The notes under the pieces are model-generated. The model was given only the letters and a program-made list of their open reading frames with translations, was not told where the DNA came from and did no database searches. 64,000 nt of DNA, from positions 659,370-723,369 of the forward strand of contig VWZW01004687.1 in the NCBI GenBank assembly GCA_013397115.1. Direction: 5' to 3'. Every line of letters begins with the position of its first letter. Within the stretch, counting starts at the first letter, position 1. Of this stretch, positions 30,401-42,400 are shown in pieces. Position numbers and translations under genes: made by a program. The DNA is from Edolisoma coerulescens (Eukaryota; Chordata; Aves; Passeriformes; Campephagidae).

Positions 30401-33400
30401 TGAGCAGGAAATGCTTTGAAGTGCACCAGTGTACTAAAAATAGCAGTCTTCTAGGTAGTGTGTTTAAACATACTCTTCTGCAGAGAGCAGCAACTGACAG
30501 GAAGCCTTTCTCAAATGGCAAAGAATATTTCCAGCACGGCCGTACCTTTTTCCTTTCCTTGGTGGGATGATGGTTATCCAGCTTTATTAGGCTGATTGCT
30601 ATTCCAGTTACAGCAGCTGTAGGGGAGAGGATGAAAGAGAGACCTGCTGGGCACACTAAGTGGGGTTTTTCCTACAGCACCAACCATAGTAGGGCTGTTG
30701 CTGTCGAACACCACAAGTTCTCATACAGTTCACCACTGTGAGAAAGGGAAGAGAGTATCCCTCAGCAGTAAGCCTGCCTTCTCCCACTCTCCCTGACAGT
30801 CCACTGCCAGGAGCAGCCCCTGTAGTGATCAGGAGATGGTCAGATGTGGCAAGGACTGGCTGACAGCTTGGAGGGGAAGGAGAGTGAAAGTACAGGGGAA
30901 CATTAGAGAAACATAATGAACAATGTTAGATATTGCCTTGCTAAAGTAGCTTGTTCTCTGAGAAATCACTTCGGGGAGTGTGGAATAAAATCCTGATCTC
31001 CACAAGTGTACTTTCCTCTTTTTTGTTCAGTAGACCATAAAGACAGCCTGTTTGACAGGGACTTTGCAATGTAACAGTCTGCACAAGTGCTGTTCCAGAA
31101 ATCATCTTAAGCATGTACATTTTTGTCCTAAACCTCAGAAACTGCTCCGGTGTTCCTCACATACTTTATCAACTCCGCTGTGCTCTTGCTTTATGTGGAA
31201 ACCAGTATCTTCCCAATACTAGCATATTTTCTCTACACATGCCACTCATCTTTAAAAAACCTATTTCTGGTTTAATAGTCCAGAATCCATTAAGTTCATG
31301 AGGAACATTGGTTTCTTCTTGAAATTCTATCAAAACCTTAGAATGGGGATTCCATTTTCTCAATGTCTTTCGAGTTCTGTTTTCAAATGTTATTCATAGA
31401 GTAGCTTGATAATTTAATAGGATTTCTAGCCAATTTTATGTTTATTGCAGTCACCAGGGAGAAAAATACCATATTTGTTCCACTTCTAATTTCCATTTCC
31501 CTTCTTTTCATAATCCTTTAATTTACTGCCAGTTTGGAGCAGGGATTTGGTTTTGTTTACCTCTTACGGTCAAATGCTTTGCCCATACTTCTGAGGTGGA
31601 AGATGAGCTAACTTCAAATTTATGTAAGTCAGGTGTAGTTTCAAGTTGTGTCCCCACCAAAAGACATCCTGTTGTAAGTCCCTAGAATACAGGGTCACAG
31701 TGCAAGCCATGGGCATTGCCCATGGCAGGAAGGAGATTTCCGGAGACCTGAGTATCTTATCCAGTCCTTTACAATCCATGGAAGCTAGACTTTGACGCAG
31801 CAACTTTTGTAAACTAAACTTCATGTTGAGGCGCAGCTGCCTTTCAGTACAGCTGAAAAAATTCTGTAAGCACTTATCTTTAATCTGTATTTCTCTGTAT
31901 GACAGTATAGAATAAGTACTTTTTCAAATGCAAAAATATTCCTGAAAATTATTTGTCTTACGCTTTCTGGCACTTAGTGTCCAAATTCTACAGAGATTGT
32001 CATAATTACATTACTTAGACATAGTGAAAATACCCACACAAGAATTTTCTTGTGATGCTTAGCACTTTATCAGGTACTTCTTCATTCATGACAAATAATT
32101 GTTCTACAGGGAGGTGAGGGTGTACCTACTATTTACATGAAATTCAATCTAGACCATTAACAAAACAAATATAGAATATAAATAAAAGAAAAATTCCATG
32201 AAAATAACCAAGTAAATATTTTAATGGTAGTTTCTCTACATATGGTGCCATTTGAGGGTTAGTCTGGAAAGACTTAGGCTAATGCCGTGGGTTGGTGTTA
32301 ATTCCAAACCTCTTGGAGCTTTTGTAGCAGTTGAGAACCCTTATAAAAAAATAAAGATGAAATATTTGATATTGATTATTAAGCAAAAAAAAAGAAGGAG
32401 GTTATGTATTTGTGTTGTTTTAATACATCTGTTGTATTTGCCCTTTCTTTGCCACTTCCTGAGAGGAATTTCAAAGCACATTAGGGAGTGCAGTTTTCTG
32501 ACACATTTGGATCAATATGTTCTTCATTGGTGTTTTTTTTAGGTTTGGTTTTGAGGTTGATTTTTTTTTTTTTACATCTAGTGTTTGAACAAAGAATTGC
32601 AGTAGCCAGAATGCTAAAAGAAAAGATGACACAAAATCCCGCATAAAACCAACCAAAAAAACCCCCCTGAAACATATAAAACTTCCCTTTGCTGTTGTCT
32701 CAGATACATGTAATGAAGGCCATATGTCTTAATTCCCCCAAAGAGTACTGAATCATCCTTCTGTAATTTATGATGCTCTATATCAGTCTCTTCTCCTGGC
32801 TCTTGCGGTCTTCTTGTACCAGATCTCCCATCGCTCAAACTGCAGCTCCTATAAACATCACTCATGGCTGTCTCTTGGAGCGCCTTTTTGAATCTGCTTA
32901 TCACCCGTCCGTGCAATGATTTAGGCTTCATATAATCACATTTGATTCCTCCTGGCTCAGCCTTTTCTGCTGATGTGCTGGGTCCACCCAGCTGCTTGTA
33001 ATTGCCTGGAAAGCAGTGAGTCATCAGTGCCATTTGTCAAGAGCAGGTAATCTTGGGCCAGCCAACCTGTTTTCCTTCAGCAAGAGGGTAGCAGGGTTGT
33101 TGGCATAAGAGAAACAGTGTGTCTGTGTGTTTAGATTTGAGCAAGGCTCTTTGGCCCTTTTCCTTATGGCAGGTTAGAGGTGCATGGTCAGGATGAAACT
33201 GCTGTGAGTGATTACGAAGCTGTTTGGAAATCCCTCCACACACAGTAGTTATTGAAGGATTCACTGTCAAAATGGAGATGCGGCAGGACTCGTGCAGCAT
33301 CTAGAGCTGCTCAGTGTTTTAGTTAACCTAAATGACCTGACATGACAATAGAGCTTGGTAAAGCTGTGAGTGGCACTTGAATGTCTGCAAACACGCTGGA

Positions 33401-36400
33401 GGACACAATTCAAATTCAGCTGCAATGAAGAGATACAGAGACAAAATGTTAGGACATTCAGGGTGAAAAAATGCTATTTATTATCATTAGTCAAGAATAA
33501 TGTCTCAGATTTTTTTTTAAAAAGGAGGGGACAACTGACTAGATAGGACTTTTTCAGAGCTGTTCTAGGGATCATAGTGACTCCAAGATGAGTGAGAGTC
33601 ACTACTGTCATGGAATCAAAAGAATGACACGCTTTTCTGGAATAGGCCATCAGAGTGTACTATGTGAGGAGTGAATTGTCTGCTTTACTCAGCGGCTATA
33701 AGGCTTTATTTTAAGTCCTGTCTTGGACATGGCTTCAGCAAAAGTGTGGATCAACTGAAAGCAATCCACAGGAACACCAAGAGTAATGAGAGGCCTAGAA
33801 AACAGGTTATTTGCTGAAGAAAATTCACAAGTTGAGATTGTTTATTAATTGCCGCTTAAAACACAAAAGGGCACATGCTTTCAAATACAGAAAAAGTTAG
33901 AAAAAGAAAGGTGAACACAGTATGTTCTCCAGATTCAAAATATGATTGGAAGGAAGGAAGGGTCCTTCCAATCTCAGTGTGAGAGATTTTGCATTGAGAC
34001 TGAGGAGAAAAAACCAAAAGTAGTGAGGATGGCAGAGTGCTGAAACCAATTCTCTGGGGAAGCTGTGGATTTTCTGTCTCTCAGTGTCTTTAACAAGCAA
34101 CTGTATGAGCTTCCATAGGGAATGGCATACACTGATTTTGCCTTGAGGCTTTAAATTTCTTCCAGTCCTCTGATTCTCTGCTTTCCTACCATTTTGCCAG
34201 TAACACCAGCCTCTAGATCACCCACCTGCTGCCTTTTAATGGAGTAAATTCCCTCCTCTTTTGCACCATATGCTACAATTTGTAAGACTAGGAGATGATG
34301 TAGAAGGAATAACAAAATAATACCATGTTTATTTGCAGTCAGTCACCCAAAAAAGGCATGTAGCAGTGTAACCTCGGGGCATTTTAGCTACCTTTGAATA
34401 AAACAGCTGGACTTCCCAGGAGCAGGTTAGATGTGGCAGCAGGAGTTCTGTACAGACTAATGTGCAGTGCTTCCTAGCTAACCTGTGAGAGCCCCAGTAG
34501 TTTAAAGCCATGTCAGGTATTTCTACAGTAGGTAGTTTAAAGCTATCTCAGGTATTTCTACAGTATTCTGTGATCTGTGGCATAAGCTTGCTCTCAGTAA
34601 GAAGTTCATGACATGGGAAAGGACAAAAAAAAAACAAAACAGGAATAATTATATTTCAGTTCTGCACGTTTGTCGTGCTGTTTCTCAGTTCCCCATCCTT
34701 CATGGGTAGCTGCTCACTCAGCCTCTCCTCCATCATTGCACATTTCCTAATGAAGACACTGATTTTGAGTAGATATTTGTTATAAATACTGTTATGATAT
34801 ATTTACTGTTCAAGGTGGTAGTAACTGAAACTGGACGCCCTGTTCTTAATTATTACCCAAGTTTTACCCTAATCAAAAGTTTAGGATTGGACATTAGTTG
34901 CAATGATTTCCACATTTCAGTCAGAAAAGGACTTGAGTTCTGAGAGTTTTTAGACAGAGAAGCTGACAAAAGAGAATACCAGTGAGAATCAATATATTTA
35001 AGAAAAACAAGCAGGTCAGTAATTATGTTAGTATAAGATGAACTTATTTTTTCTCCCATCTTTATTTCATGATAATTTTCTACTGAATTTGAATGTAAAT
35101 TCATATATAGATTTCTCTCTTCATACTCCAGAGAAGTTATTTTCAATTATTTGGGAAGCTGGGAGCAAAATAAATTCCCTCTCCTATGTATATATCTTGC
35201 CAGTTAACTTATATAGAGTTATTCAGTGTTCACGTTTTGAATATAACAAAGAAAAGACATATGGGGAATTGTTTTAGCCATAAAGTAACTTTCCAATTGT
35301 ATGCTTTTAATCAAGTCATAAAGAGACTAGAAACATAACTGTGCTGAAAGAAATATTGGTTACACCTACATAAACCCCCATCTTCAGCACTCCTGCATCT
35401 CCTGTTATCCCTGCTGTCGGCACCGATCACAGAGTGCACAGGGAAGAATCTCCCTGTTGCCCAAGGTACGGGCTGTGTGGAATCATACGTCCCAGTGCAG
35501 GCCTTTTGAAGGGGTGCCAGTGGCACCCTGGGCTCCCCAAAAGCAAGGCAGACTAGCCCTGGGAAGCCTGCCCAGGCCCCTTCCAACAGGTGTGTGAGCT
35601 TCCCCCACATCGAGCACGTTGCGACGCATCCCAGGCCGGTGCGGGTGTGATGGTGGGAGGCTGCCTGGCTTGGCACAAGCAGGACACCAACAGCGGGCGA
35701 GCAGCGACGTGTACTGTGGGTTTGTGTCTTCTTTTTTGCAGCCAGGCAGTGAATTGGATAACTTGGAAGAGATTCTGGATGACCTGCAGAACAGCCAGTT
35801 ACCACAGCTTTTCCCAGATAGCCGCCCAGGCGCGCCAGCGGGCTCGGTCGACAAGCAAGCCATCATCAATGACCTCATGCAGCTCACCAGTGACAGCAGC
35901 CCCGGCGCGGCGGTGGGCACCCAGAAACCAGCAATGAGGATTTCACAGAGCAGTGAGTGCACCCCGCCTTCCACACGCGCGTGCACCGAGCTTGGGAACC
36001 CCCAGCACAGGGGTCGGCCAGGGAGGAACTGGGCAGCTCCCAGTCCTGGCCCGGTGTTGTGTGGTGACAGAGCGCCATCTGCGGTCGTCCCAGTTCCAAA
36101 CACACGAGGAGTTGTGTCTAACTCGCACACCCTGGAAGTCTGTGTCCTCTGAGATGTTTTAAGGGGTACCCTCAAATCAAACATCCCCTCCTGGGGTTGT
36201 ATGTGATGCTGCTGTTGTGAGGGTTTTGGCATGGAGAGCACGTGCATTTTTTTGTGAGGCACATCATTCCTTTCTGGCAGCTCTTGCAGTGAAAGGTGCA
36301 AGAGAGGCTTTTCTAAGCATGAAGGAGAGTCTTCTTCTAAAACCACAAGAGTAATAGAAGGACAGAAGATTAAGAATGCCCAAGTTTAATTAGAGATTGT

Positions 36401-39400
36401 GGCTTTTAGTTGAGTCACTTCCAGCTGACAGCTTTCCTTAACCTTATTAATCAGCTTACAAATCAGCATTGAAATGTTGGTTTACCATCACAGAATAACG
36501 GAAAGCAAGCAAGACAGGAGTCTTATCAAGTACTAATGTTGAATAAAATTTCATTGAAAACCGCTGCTTCATTTTTTGTACCTGTTGGCTAGGATGGCCG
36601 CATCTATTTACTTCCTTAGATGTGCTCTAGGTTTTTTTCTTGTAAAATGTAGGGTTTAGATAATATTTTTAGCCATTCTGATAATATTAAACTAACACTG
36701 AGCCACTTTCAAATTCACTCAAATTACTTTGAAATATTTGGATAAATATTAATATTCTATCAATAAATATTAGTGTTTAAATTCATATTAAAGACACTTC
36801 AGATTCTTAAATTATCACTTGTTATCCATGTTGCTCAGAGAAAGATGCTTGGGTTTAATGTACTCACTTCTGTGAGTATAGAGGTACTAACAGCAGCAGC
36901 ACAGAAGTCAGAAGGAAATCTCTGTGCATGTGAAGTCTTTAGCATATTTTTCCTGAAGCAAGGTCTGTTTGTTCCTTCCAGTGTTGCCTTTTGGCTTTCT
37001 AGGGTTAGCCTAGCTTTAAATCTGCTTTCAAAGCTGCTGGCAGTACAGTAACAGTATGATTGTAAATGAGAGTGGCTTGGTGGTTAGCAGCAGTTCTGTA
37101 AAAGCAGCATCCTGTTTCCCATCTAAATTAAAACCCTGAAACTTTTTCCCCCAGCTCAGTCTTGTGTCTGTGCCTGATTCCCCTAGGAACTTCTGCCTTG
37201 TTTTCAGTAGAAGAGCATTCAGAAAACAGGTCCCTAGAAACAGTGAGGGGCCTCTCATGTGCTCACAGAAAAGCAGTGTAGAATGAATGTCAAATCATAT
37301 ACAATTCCAAAAGAGATTTGGGTTTTTTTACAGTTTTTTTCTGAAGGAATAACTAACTTTAATTTTACAGGTTTTACATGAAGATACTTAAAATATTTTT
37401 TTCTGTTGAAAAATAAAAAGGCTGCTAGATCTGCCAGATTGCTAGTCTGTTACATGGAAGATAGAGAGCCTCCTTCAGTCCCATCCTGACAAAGTAGAAT
37501 ATGTGATCTAAGCACCATCACAGGTCATCAACTGTGTTGTTATTTTGTGCTGCATTTCCAGAATTCCTTTTTGTAATATTAGTGGGTGCTGGCAAAGCTG
37601 CACATACAATAACTCACTTACCTATGTGATTTTTCAAACTTCTGGAGCAAACTGTTAAACTGTCACTGAAGTTCAATTTTGCTTCAATCCTTAGACTTTG
37701 TGATGCCCCTAATCTTGAGAAAGTAATTTTTGCTTCATAAGTAATTTTTATTTGCTTAGTTGAACAGGCAGACAAGACAAAACTTTGATCTCGTGGTTAG
37801 GAATTAGGTGTACGTGATGTGAGATATTTTCTGTACACACATATAAGCAAATTCACCGGGCAGAGAACTTATATTAAGAAAAAATAAATACAATAAGTTC
37901 CTGTAGTCTGGTTTTATAAAATAAAAATAAAAGTCAGAGACCTCTGTTGTGAGATATTTCTGTACATTTTAACAAACTTACTAAACCTCAGCTAAGTTTT
38001 GAGATTCAAAAGTAGCACTATTTCAGTCTAAAATAAGAAAGTAGTTATTTAACTTCTCAGTAATGTGGTGAACACAAAAATGCAGAAGTCGCTTTAAGGA
38101 TGCTGCTGTATCAGAGCTGCTCCTAGGGGAAGCTATCAGAAAGTGTTGCAAATAATACTGTCACAAAAATGTTCAATTTACTTGCATGTATTTCATGAGT
38201 ATGATTGGAAATGGAATCAAAGCTACAAGGTCAGTGTTTGATTCATGTTTGAGAACTAGTTGAGCACACAGAGGATGGTTTCATGCATTGGAACATTGCC
38301 CAAAGACCAGCTGAGCCAGATGCTTGCCAGTCACAGTCTGAAACTCACTTTTCTGAGGCAGTCTGCAGTTTTATTTGCAGAGGCTGATTTTAAAAAGCAC
38401 AACCCAGAAGAAAGCAGTTACATAAAGGTGGCAGTAACCATCAAAGATGGTTCTATTTTACCAGAATATTATGGTTGCACAGCTCTGTTTCTGGACCAGT
38501 TTTTTGTTGTTGCTGAATCATGGAAGTATTTATTTTTATTAATGACAAAAAATGTAAAAAAAACCCCCAAAAATTAAGAGGGACATGTTGAAATGGGGCT
38601 GTGGGATCCATTATAGACTCAGTCTGTCCTTATTTTGAAAACTTCTTCTGGGGCACAGATTATGCTGGAAAACTTTCAAAACTGAGATTATTCCTAACAA
38701 TCTGCCTCAGGATGACATCTGCATGCAATTACAGTCCTACTAGGTGTAAGATTAATTGGCAGTAGTATGCACATCACATAGTGGTGTATTTTGCTGTAGT
38801 GGCTCTTCTGTCAGTTAAATAGCATCATTTAAAGGTTTTTAAAATATATGTCATACCTGGTTTGTGTTTAGTGTCAGAATGTTCCATTTTGAAATTTACA
38901 TTTAAATGTCAAGAAGGGATGTTTCTCAGACAGATACAGAGTGAGCAAATTATGAAATATTAAATAGCTGAGCCCAAGAGTTTTAATTGTGTCTCGGGTC
39001 TTTTTTTCTCTCTCTTTTTTTTTTTTTCTTTTTACCTAGTGAGGTTTCCATTCTTGTAACTTTGCTTTTTTCTTTGCTCCTCCTGTCTAGCTTTTAATAA
39101 CCCACGAGCAGGGCAACTGGGCAGGTTATTACCAAACCAGAATTTACCACTTGACATAACACTGCAGAACCCAACAGGTGCAGGAACTTTCCCACCCATA
39201 AGAACGAGTAGCCCCTACTCAGTGATACCTCAGCCGGGACTGATGGGCAGGAATGAAGGGATGATAGGAAGTCAAGGAACTTTAGGCAACAGTAGCACAG
39301 GTAAGATGATTTTCCTTTTTATTAAAAATATACTTGTGTAACAGGCTAAAGCATGTGCAGCTTAACATTGGGGTTAATACCAGTGCAGATTATTACTTTC

Positions 39401-42400
39401 CATAAAGTCTGGAAGAAATCTTGTTTTGTGGGATGTTATGTATTGGCATATTTATTTTGAATTTCTGTGTCTGCATATTTTTAGTTCTGCCTTTTATGCA
39501 CTGCTTTTCACCTACCTGTAGAGACGGGTCTTTCAAAACAATATCATGGGCAATACTATTGCCCTTATGATGTTAGCTTTGCCCTCAATTATCCTTTATC
39601 TAGTAACCTTAGCTCCTTTTGGGGAACCATCAGATGTTGCAATTAACAACATGTTAACATGTTGTGAACAAACATATAGCCTGTTTGACAAGAAAAGTCT
39701 GGCTGATGGACTTATTTCAACTAGTGCATAGTTTGAGATTGTACAAGTGTGCAACAACTACTGTAAGAGCTCTGAGTAAATAAACGGCATTGTAAGTCCT
39801 CTCAGCTGGCTATTTGGTGTCAAATTTTTATATTTAGCTTGCATCAGTATTAAAAGAGACATGCAGCCAGACACTGAAATATTTTATTTAAGCAGTTTAG
39901 AGATCAACTTGTATTCTTTCAAGTGTCCTGTTACTTTCCTGTTCAGTATACATATTAGAGGATTTTATTCACCTTATGTATACAAGTTAGAGAGTATTAT
40001 TGTGTCCCTGCCTTGCTCTAGCACAGCACATCTTTCAGCTGATAGAATATGTACACCAAACCTGAGGATGTTAACACTAAAGCAAATTTTGTAAAGCAGC
40101 TGAAACAAAGACCCTCTTCAAAGGGTTTTTCTCTGGTTATATGTCACCAAATAATTGAACTGGTAAGTAATAATTGTTTGTGTGGCTTTTAGTATTCATT
40201 TAAGGATGTTGCACAATACAACTGCAATGACCAATCTGAACCAGTAGTCCAGTCTGAAATCAGTGCTTTATCTGCTCTCTTGACTGATTAAAATTGAAAT
40301 GTATAAATACTCTGAATGCCATCTTTGGGCCTTGGGGCTTTTTGTGTTGGGTTTTGCTTGAGGTTTTTTGGCTACTGTCAGAGTGTAGTATTCTATATAT
40401 TCCAAGTGTAAATAAAACGTATCAGTTGTTTACAGTAGATGTGGGAGGACTTCCCCTAAAATAACGGTAATGAACTTCAGCATCTATCGGAAAGTTCCTG
40501 TGAGTAATTTCCCTGCAGTGTACATTGGTCTGAGATTATCTGGGTGAGCCTTGAAGGTAAGAAGGCTCTAGATTCCAAATGAAAGAAGTCACCAAAAGAT
40601 GTTTGCAGAACATGAATTGATACTCAGTCCTTCTAATTTGTAAGCGTGTTCAGCGTTAACACGTTGTTACTCAAGTCCCTGTTCTCCCTTAGCACTTGGA
40701 AAGTAAAGCACTGACACACATATCAGCAAACGTGATTCATTTCCTGAGGAAGGAAGTTAAGGCTATCCACACACCCTCAGCACCTGTTGCAGACTACATG
40801 TGGGAACACTTACTCTGAGCAGCATTTCGGAAATGATAAAAGGGTCTTCCTCTTGTAAGATGCATCACAGTCTCCAGTCCCTTGACTAAGCAGCGTAAGG
40901 CATCGCTCTGTAGCTTTGCACATCTGGATGGGCAGTTGTGGTACAGTGTGCTTTGAGTAAAACTACTGCATTTTCGTTGCTGAAAATGCAGCTCCTCAGG
41001 CAGCAGTAATGCTAAGGCTGTTCTGATTGTGTGCTGGTACCTAAGTGTGTTTGGCTTTTGTGCAGGAATGATGGGTGGCAATGCCCCTCGGCCTGCCATG
41101 GCATCTGGAGACTGGGGCAGCCAGGCCTCCGCTGTGAGGGTGACCTGCGCGCCCACGGCTGGCACCATGAACAGGCCGGTGCAGGCAGGCATGATCCGCA
41201 ACCCCACGGCCAGCATCCCCTTGAGACCCAGCAACCAGCCTGGCCCAAGGCAGATGCTTCCATCTCAGGTCATGAATATGGGTAAGTTGCATCTGGAGCT
41301 GTTCCTTTTGGCATACACTGGATTGTTAAAGATGAAGCAGAAGAAAAAAAAAGAAAGACAAAAATACTCACTTCATTTATAGATTCGATGAGAACCGTAT
41401 TTCACTGTGAAATTTTCCTGCGGACGTGGGAAAGAAGGTGTCTAAACCACTAAATTTTAACACATGTATTGAGATGGACAGCTCCCGCTACTCTCTAGCT
41501 CCACGGTTGTGTGGGCAAAGAAAGAGGATATGAAGTTGCCTTGGTTCACTAAAAACTGTGGAGTTTTTTTAGAGGAAATGCTGTGGACAGGATAATTGTT
41601 CGTGGTCACTTTTAAAGCAAGTATATACTGACTCTATGTACTGTCTTTTTCTGATGCTTGTCTTATTAATTTTTGCATCTATGATGTTGTATCTGCTATT
41701 TTATAATTTTGAAACACTTTCAGAGTACTCATGTTTTCTCAAATTTTAAAAGTAAATTTTAGCAGAAGAATAATGATGCTCTTAAGTGTAACGTTGCTGA
41801 GGTCTTAACGCTTTTGTTTGCTTTCACCATAACATAGATAACTCAATTGAAAGAATTAACATGAAAGTAGCTTCTCTTCAGAAAAGTATGGTTATTTTTT
41901 TCTTGATTAGGGCCATCTGAATTGGAGATGAACATAGGAGGACCTCAGTATAGCCAACAGCAGGCACCTCCAAATCAGACTGCACCGTGGCCAGACAGCA
42001 TCTTGCCTATAGAACAGGCAACTTTTGGTAATCAGAACAGGTGAGTCTTGGTGTCACATCAGAACACAGAGAGATTTTGCAGGCCTATGTTTTACACACC
42101 TCATGGGAACAAAGTTTTACATAAAACATTCACCAAATATACATCAATTTAATTTTTGTATTATTTTGTGCTCATGAAATGTATATGTGTTCCAGTAATA
42201 TTTATAAATGCTCTCTTTGCCGTGCAATGTGTTGAATGAATTGAAAGTTGTGTATCACAGTGAATGCTGCCAGCACTTCAGGTATTGTTGCACCATTTTT
42301 CACCTCTGGAGCATTAACATGGGCATGATTCTGTCTGATTTTGCAGTTCTCATTGTTAACAATTACACTTAAAACTAAATGTGGAAAAGTGCCAATAGTA

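Larger units (their letters stand above)
27109..35741 (+). other. NCOA2: Intron 11 of NCOA2
   Basis: The largest complete intron, 8.6 kb. It holds a (TG)n run (28285-28299), a 21-bp inverted repeat (31706-31726), an antisense reading frame of 139 codons (32614-33033), an old CR1 fragment (33566-33830) and a 35-bp tandem duplication (34497-34566). No protein-coding gene could be supported. Confidence 0.92.

Noticed and set aside
36072..36085. Second CTCF-like core (CCGCAGATGGCGCT on the minus strand)
   Set aside because: The right half fits well but the left half lacks the proper CC spacing, giving two mismatches. Too weak to annotate as a site.
35483..36346. 287-codon antisense frame across exon 12 and both flanking introns
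   Set aside because: It mirrors a GC-rich exon and local GC-rich intron and ignores exon boundaries. Its composition is unconserved Ser/Pro/Arg-rich, and no known family was recognised. Best explained as a chance frame.
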